Part shown: piece after piece, positions 52,403 to 60,705 of the stretch
Numbering within the stretch: position 1 is the stretch's first letter
Layout of the letters: each line of letters begins with the position of its first letter
Assembly: GCF_019236475.1 (NCBI RefSeq)
Contig: NZ_JAFAIX010000004.1
Coordinates: forward strand, 310,001-374,000
DNA from: Chitinophaga sp.
GTDB lineage: Bacteria > Bacteroidota > Bacteroidia > Chitinophagales > Chitinophagaceae
DNA length: 64,000 nt
Direction of reading: 5' to 3'
Program-made: the position numbers and the translations under genes
The notes under the pieces: generated by a model
Database searches by the model: none
Seen by the model: the letters and a program-made list of their open reading frames with translations, nothing else
Told to the model about the DNA's origin: nothing

Positions 52403-52600
52403 TTAGCAGTTGCAAGAGTTTCTATCGCAAGAAGAAGCTCCTTGTTGTGATTGGCAGGAACCTTCACTGCATGAAGTGTCGGCATCAACTAATCCACCGA
52501 TTACATTCTTCATTTGCTCGTCGTTCAATCTTGAAATTGTTTCTTTGTTCAGGGATAATTTAGGTAATGCTTTACCTTCTTGGTTGTTTTGAGAATTCAT
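52403..52600 (-). CDS. Lanthipeptide precursor, double-glycine leader and Cys/Ser-rich core
   Basis: 65 residues from the ATG at 52600. A leader with LPKLSLNKETISRLNDEQMK then NVIGG (Gly35-Gly36) is the Bacteroidota GG-type lanthipeptide leader. The 29-residue core after it has five Cys (44, 49, 58, 63, 65) and eight Ser/Thr (T42, S43, S45, S48, S51, S56, S57, S62), many in Ser-Cys pairs (TSCSEGSC, SSCDRNSCNC). LanB would dehydrate the hydroxy residues and LanC would close rings such as S45-C49 or S62-C65; ring pattern is a guess. The C39 exporter cuts at GG. The peptide is acidic to neutral and hydrophilic, unlike nisin. First gene of the operon. Confidence 0.92.
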   Translation of the reverse strand: MNSQNNQEGKALPKLSLNKETISRLNDEQMKNVIGGLVDADTSCSEGSCQSQQGASSCDRNSCNC

Positions 52601-52846
52601 AAATGAGGGTTTACAAAAAAAATAAATAATAAGTATCCTTAACAATATACATAATAATTATATAAATTGAGTTGGATAGATTTTTTTTTGTGCTGTAATT
52701 TTTGTGCTAGATAATTTAAGTAATTCACTATTAATGTATACGAAACTCAAAATAATTCGTAAAAAATTTTGACCTGTACAATATTTATCTTAATCTAGCT
52801 TTGTCATATAATATGGATCATCCTCCATAACCCTTAGTATACGTTT
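52601..52846. other. AT-rich divergent promoter region of the lanthipeptide locus
   Basis: 246 bases, strongly AT-rich, between the precursor (-) and the beta-barrel gene (+). On the plus strand TTTG (52768-52771) and TAGCTTTG (52796-52803) may form a promoter with a 24-base spacer. On the minus strand CAA at 52779-52781 and CAAAATAA at 52748-52755 (TTATTTTG) may be a weak promoter for the precursor. The two would overlap. Confidence 0.4.
52768..52803 (+). promoter_or_regulatory. Candidate promoter of the beta-barrel gene
   Basis: TTTG at 52768-52771 and a consensus -7 box TAGCTTTG at 52796-52803; spacer 24 bases, one or two longer than usual. The -7 box is 43 bases before the ATG. Confidence 0.5.
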
Positions 52847-55249
52847 ATGAAATCCTTATTCCCAATTTTATGTTTACTTATTTGTGCCCGTTATACGTTA
52901 GCCCAGGAAAGCCCACACCCGATAAAAGTAGTGGTGGTAAGCCCTGACAGTGTGGGCATTGAAGGTGTGACCGTGAAAATCAATCAGAACGGAAAAGAAT
53001 TGGTATCCCTGACTAACGGTAAGGGAGAAACGAATATGCTGCTGCAACAAAAGGCTGCATTTACCGTATCCTTGTCTCATATCGGTTTTAATGCACTCAT
53101 CGCAAAGAGGGAAGGGGTTAATAATCAATCACTGTTGACATTCGTACTGACCCCAAACAGTAAGGATCTGAAAGGCGTAGAGATAGTTGCAGAGAAGCCG
53201 TTAATAACCATGGATCAGAATAAAATAATTTTATCTATTGATAAGAATAAAGTAGCCGGGCAATCTGTTGTAGATATATTGAAGAAAGCCCCCGGTATCT
53301 CCATTCAGAATAATATGATTCTCTTTGAAGGAAAGCCTATCACGGCTCAGATGAAAGGGAAAACAATCCAGTTATCTGCTGCTGTGCTGACGGATTTTCT
53401 CGGTGCAACGGCTGCAGCAGGAATAAATGAAATAGAAATCATTACGGTACCTCTTGCCAATATGGATGCCTCCATCACAAGTGCTGTTGTTAATCTGAAA
53501 CCTGCCCGGCTACCGGGCAATGGCTATAATACCAATATGAGCCTGAAAATAGGGACCAGGGAAATTTTTGGAAACGGAGGAATAGGCGCTTCGGTAAATT
53601 TCAAACATAATAAATTCTCTGGCCTGGTAAACCTTAACTATGCCTGGGATTATCAGTTGAACAAAGGAGAAGTGACCCGCCATCTGATTCCTACCATGAA
53701 TAGTAAAACTACGGGTATCACAGAAAATAATTATAGCAAGAGTACCCCTGAAAATATGCCGTTGTCGATTAGCCTGGAGTACGCCATTAACCGTAAAAGC
53801 CAGCTAGGTACGGTTATTAATGGCATGCTGTCCAATACGCCTACTGATCGTTATAGTGCGTCATCTGTTTTTGTGCATAATCAACCTCCTTTGCCGGCGG
53901 ATTCTCTGGTAACAATGAATGCGGGTCAGCATAAGAAAAATCAGTTTGGTGCTATTGATGTTTATTATAAACTGAAACTGGATTCCCTGGGCCAGGAACT
54001 GAGTATGAATGCGGCCTATTCCAAAGTACACGGCACCTCAGATAACCGCCAGCAATATGATTATTTCCTGCAGGATGGCAGCACTTATCAGCAGTCCTCT
54101 TTTTTGAACCAGGATGCGCTGCTGGACTTAACCACCAAAAGCATTCAGGCCGACTATATCCGGTTGCTCGGGAAAGTGAAATTTGAGTCTGGCCTGAAGT
54201 ACGGCTGGACAACCGTAGATCAGCAGCTTAATCAAACGATCATCAATAAGAATGGTACCACTCACCTGATCGATGATCCGGTTTATAAAGAAAATATCTT
54301 CGCAGGATATGCCAGTATCTCCGGAGCGCTGGCTGGAATTAGCTATTCACTAGGGATAAGAGGGGAGAATACTGCTATAAAATCCTTGCCCCTGGAAATA
54401 TACGGCAGTAATAATACCAGTTACTTTAAACTTTTTCCTGCCCTGATGTTGTCAAAAAAGTATAGGAAACATAGTTTAGTTTTGACTTATAAGAAAAGTA
54501 TAGAGAGACCAAAATTCTACAGACTGACAAATTTCAAAAATTATACGAGTCCTTTCTATTATTATACCGGCAACCCTGCATTACAACCGTATTTCCAAAA
54601 TGCAACACGCCTCGCCTGGACAATCGCCAATAAGTTCCAGGTAACGGCCAGTTATACCTGGTACAAGAATAATATGCTGGAGTATGAAGACCTGGATACC
54701 ATCAATAATGTTACCAGAGGCTTAATTGCCAATAATGGAACGTTTAAGAATATCAGCCTGAGTCCGGGATATTTTGGGAATATTACTCGCTGGTGGTATA
54801 CTAATTCCGGCTTTAGAATCACACAAAAGTATATTCGTTTTGTAACCAACGGTGAAACGGTAAGTATTGATAATACCAGCTATGGGATTAATATCTCCAA
54901 TACATTTACCATTTCCAAAAGCATGAAATGTGAAATGTATGCCTATTACAGTTCTCCCACTTATTTCAGTGCATCCCGAACAGACCCGTTTTACTTTCTG
55001 GATATAAGCTTGTATAAAAATATCCTGAAAGGAGCGGGTCAGGTTTCCCTTTCTGTAAGTGATATCTTTTATACAAACATCAATAAAACACATGCCCAGT
55101 ATGCCCTCATCAGCTTTGATTCCAGGACCAGATGGGATAGCCGGAATATTGTTGCAGGGTTTAATTACCGGTTCGGTAGCAAGAACTATAAAAGCAGTCA
55201 GTTGAGAAAAGGATCCGCTGCAGATGATATTAAAAGCAGGTCTTACTAA
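52847..55249 (+). CDS. Outer membrane beta-barrel protein (carboxypeptidase-regulatory-like, plug, barrel)
   Basis: 800 residues. Signal peptide to ~19 (CARYTLAQ). A CarboxypepD-regulatory-like domain (~25-105: IEGVTVKINQNGKELVSLTN, SLSHIGFNALIAKREG). A plug-like region (~110-220: VEIVAEKPLITMDQNKIILS, VVDILKKAPGISIQNNMILF) and a barrel rich in aromatic strands (GYASISGALAGISYSLGIRG, LVLTYKKSIERPKFYRLTNF, FNYRF near the end). This is the OMP_b-brl_3/TonB-like family found beside peptide-natural-product loci in Bacteroidota. Its divergent position suggests it exports or re-imports the lanthipeptide or gives immunity. No TonB box was confidently seen. Confidence 0.87.
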   Translation: MKSLFPILCLLICARYTLAQESPHPIKVVVVSPDSVGIEGVTVKINQNGKELVSLTNGKGETNMLLQQKAAFTVSLSHIGFNALIAKREGVNNQSLLTFVLTPNSKDLKGVEIVAEKPLITMDQNKIILSIDKNKVAGQSVVDILKKAPGISIQNNMILFEGKPITAQMKGKTIQLSAAVLTDFLGATAAAGINEIEIITVPLANMDASITSAVVNLKPARLPGNGYNTNMSLKIGTREIFGNGGIGASVNFKHNKFSGLVNLNYAWDYQLNKGEVTRHLIPTMNSKTTGITENNYSKSTPENMPLSISLEYAINRKSQLGTVINGMLSNTPTDRYSASSVFVHNQPPLPADSLVTMNAGQHKKNQFGAIDVYYKLKLDSLGQELSMNAAYSKVHGTSDNRQQYDYFLQDGSTYQQSSFLNQDALLDLTTKSIQADYIRLLGKVKFESGLKYGWTTVDQQLNQTIINKNGTTHLIDDPVYKENIFAGYASISGALAGISYSLGIRGENTAIKSLPLEIYGSNNTSYFKLFPALMLSKKYRKHSLVLTYKKSIERPKFYRLTNFKNYTSPFYYYTGNPALQPYFQNATRLAWTIANKFQVTASYTWYKNNMLEYEDLDTINNVTRGLIANNGTFKNISLSPGYFGNITRWWYTNSGFRITQKYIRFVTNGETVSIDNTSYGINISNTFTISKSMKCEMYAYYSSPTYFSASRTDPFYFLDISLYKNILKGAGQVSLSVSDIFYTNINKTHAQYALISFDSRTRWDSRNIVAGFNYRFGSKNYKSSQLRKGSAADDIKSRSY

Positions 55250-55291
55250 ATTCCACAACACTATTTGTCATCCATAAAATTTCAACATGGT

Positions 55292-55843
55292 ATGGAAACG
55301 CTACAGCAACTAGCAAATGAATATTTGAAAAACTTTGATGCAGGACAAAAAGCGATGGCTGCAAGCCCGAAGTCCCTGGAGTATTGTGTGGGACTGCTGG
55401 AGAAATTCAGACCGGCTACCGTCCTTGATGCGGGTAGCGGCCTGAGTTCCCTGGTATTTCATGCGGTTCATGAAAAGGTGACTACCATAGATGATAATGG
55501 GCATTGGTCCGAAAAAACAGTGGGAATTATACAATCTCGACTGAATAAAACCATCGGGATAACTCCACTGAATGATGATATTTTTGCGCAAAGATTCGAT
55601 TTTACTTTCTATGACTACGGAGATATTGAAACCCGGATATATTGCTTCAAAACGATACTGGCATTAACGAATGATTTGATTTATCTGGATGATTTTCATG
55701 TAGGATTTTACAGAGACTACATTTATTCAAGAGCGAAAAGGTTCACCATTATAGATCTGGAGGAAGCAACAAAAGATGAATTCGGACGTTATGGTGCGGT
55801 GCTCATTAAGAACCCTGCATTAAAGGCCGCATTTGGACTGTAA
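55292..55843 (+). CDS. Class I SAM-dependent methyltransferase-like protein
   Basis: 183 residues from the ATG at 55292, 42 bases after the barrel gene. VLDAGSGLSSLVFHAVHEK is motif I for SAM binding, VTTIDDNGHWSEKT fits the acidic motif II, and DLIYLDDFHVGFYRDYIYSR may be the post-motif with Asp. The fold is small, like O-methyltransferases acting on sugars or peptides. Same direction as the barrel gene with no terminator between, so part of the lanthipeptide locus is possible; a tailoring step on the peptide is inference. The frame is also open from a TTG at 55265. Confidence 0.7.
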   Translation: METLQQLANEYLKNFDAGQKAMAASPKSLEYCVGLLEKFRPATVLDAGSGLSSLVFHAVHEKVTTIDDNGHWSEKTVGIIQSRLNKTIGITPLNDDIFAQRFDFTFYDYGDIETRIYCFKTILALTNDLIYLDDFHVGFYRDYIYSRAKRFTIIDLEEATKDEFGRYGAVLIKNPALKAAFGL

Positions 55844-55855
55844 CAGCTTGAAATA

Positions 55856-55898
55856 GGGACTAGCATCTGAAATCGATTTATTTCCAGGTGCTAGTTCC
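55856..55898. other. Imperfect hairpin between convergent genes
   Basis: GGGACTAGCATCTGAAAT pairs with ATTTCCAGGTGCTAGTTCC allowing wobbles and one bulge. No T run follows, so a terminator role is uncertain. Confidence 0.35.
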
Positions 55899-55952
55899 GG
55901 TACTGCATCTTTCCCACTAATTACAGGCGGATGTTAATCAATGGCCACGATA

Positions 55953-56510
55953 TTATCTTCTCCGGCCTCGTCCTTTCAATATCTCCCGTTCCCGATACCA
56001 ATCCCTGATTAACTCCAGCGCCTGACGCCCATCTGAGTCCACCATACCGTAATTATAAGTCCGAAAAGTGCTAGGGCGTAAATTAATCAGCAGGTCTATC
56101 ATAGCAGAAAGTAGAAAAATAGCCATCATTAATTTTATCGAGCCATGCATATCAAATGCAAATACAATCACTGCCGCCACTATTGCAATAACAAAAGAAG
56201 ACAAAGGCCCGGCCAATACCTGGATTAATCGCTGTTTGAGTGTCATGTCGTCTTCAGAAGCAATGCACAAGCCCTTTACCCATGTCAGTGGATTCTTTTT
56301 GATGTTTATTTCCAATAAGCCTTTATTGATTTGAATGCAGCCACTCGCGTCCTCATAGGAGCCAATATAGACGATGGCGTATTGCTTCGTAAACTTAATG
56401 GCGGTAAGGGCATGCCCCAATTCATGAATCATGATGGTGAAAAATCGGGCGATAAAGAATAACAGAAAGAAACAGGCGAACATTAAATAAGTGAATAAGT
56501 CCAGGCTCAT
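55953..56510 (-). CDS. M50-type (site-2 protease-like) membrane metalloprotease
   Basis: 185 residues with four hydrophobic segments. TIMIHELGHALTAIKF gives the HExxH zinc motif (His29, Glu30, His33) inside the first helix, and DLLINLRPSTFRTYNYGMVD then SDG is the C-terminal N/DP..DG motif that supplies the third ligand. It is shorter than SREBP-type site-2 proteases and lacks a PDZ domain. It could cut a membrane-bound substrate such as an anti-sigma factor. It is convergent with the methyltransferase gene and just before the TetR gene; a tie to the lanthipeptide locus is not shown. Confidence 0.83.
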   Translation of the reverse strand: MSLDLFTYLMFACFFLLFFIARFFTIMIHELGHALTAIKFTKQYAIVYIGSYEDASGCIQINKGLLEINIKKNPLTWVKGLCIASEDDMTLKQRLIQVLAGPLSSFVIAIVAAVIVFAFDMHGSIKLMMAIFLLSAMIDLLINLRPSTFRTYNYGMVDSDGRQALELIRDWYREREILKGRGRRR

Positions 56511-56574
56511 GGCAGATTAGGTATAGGTTTTATATAGGTGTAAATATATAATATTTGTTGCATGTTAACTATGG

Positions 56575-56609
56575 TTTGAACAATATTTCAAATTTTGAAC
56601 AGTGTTCAA
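56575..56609. promoter_or_regulatory. Palindromic operator of the TetR-type regulator
   Basis: Two inverted repeats lie in tandem: TTTGAA-N6-TTCAAA (56575-56592) and TTGAAC-AGT-GTTCAA (56595-56609). The second touches the -7 box of tetR at 56610, so bound repressor would block the promoter. The TGAACA-type palindrome is a usual TetR target. Confidence 0.65.
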
Positions 56610-56617
56610 TATCTTTG
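56610..56617 (+). promoter_or_regulatory. -7 element of the tetR/GIY-YIG operon
   Basis: TATCTTTG fits TAnnTTTG; ATG follows 4 bases later at 56622, so the mRNA is nearly leaderless. Overlap with the palindrome points to autoregulation. Confidence 0.5.
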
Positions 56618-56621
56618 CAGC

Positions 56622-57221
56622 ATGACCAGTAAAAAAGAGATCCAAGAACAACGGGTACGAGGATACTTTATCGCCGCCACCAAGGAGATACTTAAAAGTG
56701 AAGGGTTGAAAAGTGTCAGTGTGCGCAATATTGCAGACCGTGCGGGCTATTCCTTTGCCTCGCTGTACAACTATTTCAAGGATGCTAAAGAACTGGTTTT
56801 CCTTTGTGTAAAGGATTTCAGAGAAGAATGCATTGCCTATGCACAGGAAAAAGCGGCTAGTAAACCCGCAGGGGCCAAGCATTTGAAGGCGGTTACCCTG
56901 GCATACTTGGAGTATTTCATACAATACCCCGGTATCCACGACTTGTTTTTCAATGAGAAATTAAGTGATATCGGTCATACAGGAGATACTACCAGTCTAG
57001 TAGTTTCCCTCTTGGAAACGTTGTCTGAGTCCGACTGGCAACACATCGCCAAACACGAGAAACTATCTGGGAAAGAAGTAGGGCATCGGCAATCGGCGTT
57101 ACTATTAGGTACCACCGGTATACTCTCCTTATACTTGAATAGGCGCTATCCTGCTACCTATGAGGCCTTTCTAAAACAAGCAGGAAACTTTATCGATCAA
57201 CAAATTAATCAAGCAAAATGA
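56622..57221 (+). CDS. TetR/AcrR-family transcriptional regulator
   Basis: 199 residues from the ATG at 56622. The N-terminal helix-turn-helix is SVRNIADRAGYSFASLYNYF (about 31-50), and the rest is the helical ligand-binding core, with no signal. A palindrome overlaps its promoter, so it probably represses itself. It is coupled (ATGA overlap) to a GIY-YIG gene. It lies divergent from the M50 gene, which it might also control. Ligand unknown. Confidence 0.9.
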   Translation: MTSKKEIQEQRVRGYFIAATKEILKSEGLKSVSVRNIADRAGYSFASLYNYFKDAKELVFLCVKDFREECIAYAQEKAASKPAGAKHLKAVTLAYLEYFIQYPGIHDLFFNEKLSDIGHTGDTTSLVVSLLETLSESDWQHIAKHEKLSGKEVGHRQSALLLGTTGILSLYLNRRYPATYEAFLKQAGNFIDQQINQAK

Positions 57222-57571
57222 GTTCTAAGAAGGATTTGAAGCAAATGTACAAGGAGATGGAATTCCGGAAAGGAGTGTACCAACTCCGAAATACACGTAA
57301 CAATAAAATATTCATCGGTAGAAGTATGGACCTGGACCGCGCCTGGAACGGGTTAAGGGTGCAACTCATGAGTGGCAATTTCCCCAATGAAGCATTACAG
57401 CAGGATTGGAATAACCAACAAGGCGAGGATATTGTCTATGAAATAGTGGAAGTACTTAAACCCTCAAGCGACCCGCTAATAGATGAAAAAGGCGCAGTGA
57501 AAACACTGGAAACGCTTGTCATGATGGAGCTACAGCCGTATGGAGAGAAAGGTTACCACACTGCAAAATAG
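57218..57571 (+). CDS. GIY-YIG-type nuclease-like protein
   Basis: 117 residues. GVYQLRNTRNNKIFIGRS matches the GIY-x10-YIG core (here GVY...FIG), followed by Asn/Arg-type residues (DLDRAWNGLRVQL) and a Glu in ETLVMMELQPYG that fits the metal-binding Glu. Small GIY-YIG proteins of this type are often annotated as excinuclease-like. The ATG overlaps the stop of tetR by 4 bases, so both are made together; the reason is not evident. Substrate unknown. Confidence 0.72.
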   Translation: MSSKKDLKQMYKEMEFRKGVYQLRNTRNNKIFIGRSMDLDRAWNGLRVQLMSGNFPNEALQQDWNNQQGEDIVYEIVEVLKPSSDPLIDEKGAVKTLETLVMMELQPYGEKGYHTAK

Positions 57572-57609
57572 TAGTGTGAATGCCTCTCTTTGACCCGTGT
57601 CTCCCGAAA

Positions 57610-58992
57610 TTACAAACTTTCAGCAGGAATAAATTCAGCCCTGTAAGGGATATTGATGCAAAACAGTTGCCAACATATCCTGCCTTTTCTATCCGTCAGG
57701 TAAACTTTATTCAGCTTCGATACGCAGCTAAGAACAGTGGCGCCATCCGCTATTTCATAGGCGCTACCCATACGGTCGGTATAAACGCCAGGAAGGAAAA
57801 GCGTTTTCCAATTTAGGCTGGCGGTACGCTGCTTTTCATCGAGATGAAAAGAGAGTACTTGTGATTGCCTGTTGCGATTGCCATTATCAAAAAGCAACAG
57901 ATCACCGTTATGGTTTTTATGAACGGCATGCCCTCTTTCAAATGTAGCGCCGGCAGGTATGTTGAAATCGCCGCCCCTGCCGAATTTCCAGATAAGCTTA
58001 CCTGAGTGGGCATCCACTTTCCATATCTGTCCGTTATTATAAAAAGAAATGAGGTAATTACCATCGGTATCTATATCGAGACTATTGGCGTGCATCCAGT
58101 CTTTTTTCTCTTCCAGGAGCTGCTTGTCCAGCAAGGGGTTTAGGCATTGTAATACATTCCACTCCCAAACTTTGTGGCCTTTCCTATCTAGTACCGTGAT
58201 GCCATCGATATTGAGTGTGTCTTTATGGCTGCCCCCAATCGTAGAAAGATCCATGACGGTGTCTTTTACGCTCAAAGTGATGATATGATTTTTATGAAGG
58301 AGTATTTCATGATGGATGGTGTGTTGGAAATCTTTTTCTCCTTTTTTGAGATGCAATAGGGTATCGCCGTTCAGCGAGAGTTCCAGAATTTCATTGCCAT
58401 AACTGGTGGGATAGCTCATAGGCGCAAGGATAGATAGGATCGTATGCTGATCGGTGAAATGCGCTACTTTAACGCCCGTATGTTGAAACTGGGTTATCCA
58501 GCGGATATTGCCGGTATATTCCACCAGGCTGATATTGCCCGGCGAATCCCTTTTGTATAAAAGGAGGTATCCTGCTTTGAAACTTCGGGGCAGCGCGGTG
58601 GAATCCGTGATGCTGGCGGTACACATCTCTGCTAGGTGCTCCGGCAATCCTTTCGTGGTGAAAGAATAAGTATCGCTGATCGTGCTATCTTTTCCTTTTG
58701 TAAGAATGATCCTGCATCCATATTGCTTTTCCGCACCAAGGGTCAGCAGTTGGAAATGATGTTCTTTTTGTGAGGCAGCAAGAGCGGTGGTGTATACTTG
58801 ATTTTTCTTCGCCAGCGCCCAGTACTCCATACGCGCAGCAGCAGGAACAGAGAGCTTCAGTTGAACCGTTACCAGCAAGGGATTGGTGGTATGGCTATTA
58901 TCAATATGAATATCTTCAATATCCGCGCTTGTAGCACAACCAGCGAATATGCAGATGAGTAGCAATAGATATAAAAAGAGCGGACGTTTCAC
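57610..58992 (-). CDS. Arylsulfotransferase (ASST)-like lipoprotein
   Basis: 460 residues from the GTG at 58992. The frame is open further, but that part crosses the terminator of the preceding SusD gene, so GTG is preferred. A lipoprotein signal ends in IFAGC (Cys19). A fibronectin-like N-terminal domain is followed by a propeller with HHEILLHKNHIITLSVKD, DWMHANSLDIDTDGNYLISF and WKFGRGGDFNIPAGATFERG, the ASST pattern in which a propeller His holds the sulfate intermediate. It would transfer sulfate between phenolic compounds at the surface, or act as a binding propeller only. Its position after a SusCD pair suggests use of a sulfated or aromatic ligand. Confidence 0.8.
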   Translation of the reverse strand: MKRPLFLYLLLLICIFAGCATSADIEDIHIDNSHTTNPLLVTVQLKLSVPAAARMEYWALAKKNQVYTTALAASQKEHHFQLLTLGAEKQYGCRIILTKGKDSTISDTYSFTTKGLPEHLAEMCTASITDSTALPRSFKAGYLLLYKRDSPGNISLVEYTGNIRWITQFQHTGVKVAHFTDQHTILSILAPMSYPTSYGNEILELSLNGDTLLHLKKGEKDFQHTIHHEILLHKNHIITLSVKDTVMDLSTIGGSHKDTLNIDGITVLDRKGHKVWEWNVLQCLNPLLDKQLLEEKKDWMHANSLDIDTDGNYLISFYNNGQIWKVDAHSGKLIWKFGRGGDFNIPAGATFERGHAVHKNHNGDLLLFDNGNRNRQSQVLSFHLDEKQRTASLNWKTLFLPGVYTDRMGSAYEIADGATVLSCVSKLNKVYLTDRKGRICWQLFCINIPYRAEFIPAESL

Positions 58993-59008
58993 AAATGGTA
59001 AATTAAAA

Positions 59009-59037
59009 CAGGGTGCCTCCCATAGGAAGGCACCCTG
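59009..59037 (-). terminator. Terminator after the SusD gene
   Basis: Arms CAGGGTGCCT (59009-59018) and AGGCACCCTG (59028-59037) pair perfectly; the minus strand continues TTTTAATT. It lies 7 bases past the SusD stop and ahead of the ASST-like gene, so that gene is read by readthrough or from its own promoter. Confidence 0.8.
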
Positions 59038-59044
59038 CATCGGT

Positions 59045-60685
59045 TTATTGCCAGAGTGGGTTTTGTTTTGCATTAGGATTGGCCTGTAGTTCGGCTGCCG
59101 GTAACGGAAACTGGTAGTGCTTGGCTTCCAGTCTGCTGCCTTCCTGTTTATTGACGGAGATCAACCAGGCTTTCAGATCTGCCGGCGTTTTCCATCGTTT
59201 CAGGTCATTCCACCTATTTTGCTCCATGAACATCTCCAGTAATTTCTGGTGACTGAGTTCCGCCATGATACCTACTTTGTCTGTCAGGTCTGCAGCGGTC
59301 TTATCAGGGAGCCCTGCACGACGGCGGATAGCATTGATATCGCTGATAGCTTTAGGCAAGTTACCATTCTGACAGGCGGCTTCTGCACGGTTCAATATCA
59401 CTTCTGCAAAACGCATGATTACATAGTTGGCCGTAGACGGCGTAGCGCCCCAGTAGTTGTCGGCATTGCCTACATTACGATACGCGCTGGTGAACTTCTT
59501 GATAAGGAATTTTCCTCTCGTAATAGTATCCACTGGATAAGTAGGATAGAAGCGGGTTATCTTGTTCCTGCCTGAACTCCAAAGGTCATCAAAGCTTTTG
59601 CCATCATACCAGGTAGTGTCTGTTTCTCCTTGTGTGGAATATTTCCAGGTGAGACTGGCGTACATTCTTTTATCGAATTTGGTATCAGATCCAGCAGGGC
59701 GTAATTCTTTGAAGAACTCATTCACCAGGAAATTGGAGGGAACATATTTGAACCATCCACCACCGGCTGGAGGGCCTATCAACTGTGGGATATAGTTATA
59801 TTTACCTGATTTGCTATTCTCATCTCCCCATGGATTATAGGGATCTCCAAAGGGACCAAACACCCATTGGAAAACGGCTTCGTTGTTGAATTTATTTTTA
59901 TCGGTGAAATTGTCTTCAAAATTATTCACCAACCCATATTGGTAAGGTGCTTGGAACAGAGCGTCCAGTGTGGTTTCCGCGTGCGTGTAATCTTTTGTGT
60001 AGAGATATGCTTTCCCTAGGAAGGCAATGGCGGCGCCACTAGTAGCCCTGCCCAAGTCTGGGGAAACACGTGTTGCTGGCAGACCATCTTTTGCATCTGA
60101 GAAATCACTAATCACCTGTTTCCATACATCCGCTTCTGCCGCAGTAGCTGGGTAGTTATCGCTTGCAGACTGTGCTACTTTGAGCTTCAGTGGAACAGCA
60201 CCCCAATTGGAGGCTAAAACGAAATAGGAGAGTCCACGCAAGAATTTCACCTCTGCGATGTATGATTTCTTTTTCGCTGGATCGATCGGCACTTTATCTA
60301 TATTTTCCAATACCTCATTGGCACGATAGATGGATTTGTAACATTTATCGAAGATGGATTGCAGGTCGCCGTTCTTTGAATCGTAGCTGAAGGTGGCCAC
60401 TTGCCAGGTGGCAGGTTCTTCACCAGGGATGGTATACACATCATCGCCCATAGCATTCATATCCTGGAAGCCGGTGAAAGCGCCCCAGTAGCTGTAAAGC
60501 GGTACCCTGAGCGGACTATATACAGCAGCCACTGCGGCCATTACATCATTTTCTGTTTTCCAGAACTGCGTTTCTGTAATCCTGTTGGGATCAGTAACGC
60601 TGAGGAAATTTTTCTTGCAGCTCGTCGCAAAGCGTATGATGACCAGTACACTGATAACTGCGACTATTTTTATAATCAATTTCAT
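59045..60685 (-). CDS. RagB/SusD-family outer membrane lipoprotein
   Basis: 546 residues. A lipoprotein signal ends in FATSC (Cys23), then KKNFLSVTDPNRITETQFWK, the usual SusD opening. TPR-like helices are present (YKSIYRANEVLENIDKVPID, YIAEVKFLRGLSYFVLASNW, AAIAFLGKAYLYTKDYTHAE). The C-terminal RagB part has YVIMRFAEVILNRAEAACQN and INAIRRRAGLPDKTAADLTD, ending MEQNRWNDLKRWKTPADL. It is 20 bases after the SusC gene. Together they import a nutrient across the outer membrane. No glycoside hydrolase is in view, so the ligand is unknown. Confidence 0.94.
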   Translation of the reverse strand: MKLIIKIVAVISVLVIIRFATSCKKNFLSVTDPNRITETQFWKTENDVMAAVAAVYSPLRVPLYSYWGAFTGFQDMNAMGDDVYTIPGEEPATWQVATFSYDSKNGDLQSIFDKCYKSIYRANEVLENIDKVPIDPAKKKSYIAEVKFLRGLSYFVLASNWGAVPLKLKVAQSASDNYPATAAEADVWKQVISDFSDAKDGLPATRVSPDLGRATSGAAIAFLGKAYLYTKDYTHAETTLDALFQAPYQYGLVNNFEDNFTDKNKFNNEAVFQWVFGPFGDPYNPWGDENSKSGKYNYIPQLIGPPAGGGWFKYVPSNFLVNEFFKELRPAGSDTKFDKRMYASLTWKYSTQGETDTTWYDGKSFDDLWSSGRNKITRFYPTYPVDTITRGKFLIKKFTSAYRNVGNADNYWGATPSTANYVIMRFAEVILNRAEAACQNGNLPKAISDINAIRRRAGLPDKTAADLTDKVGIMAELSHQKLLEMFMEQNRWNDLKRWKTPADLKAWLISVNKQEGSRLEAKHYQFPLPAAELQANPNAKQNPLWQ

Positions 60686-60705
60686 ATAGTAATGTTTTCA
60701 GGAGA

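Noticed and set aside
54722-55261. Minus-strand frame of about 180 codons
   Set aside because: Antisense to the beta-barrel gene, whose domain pattern is clear.
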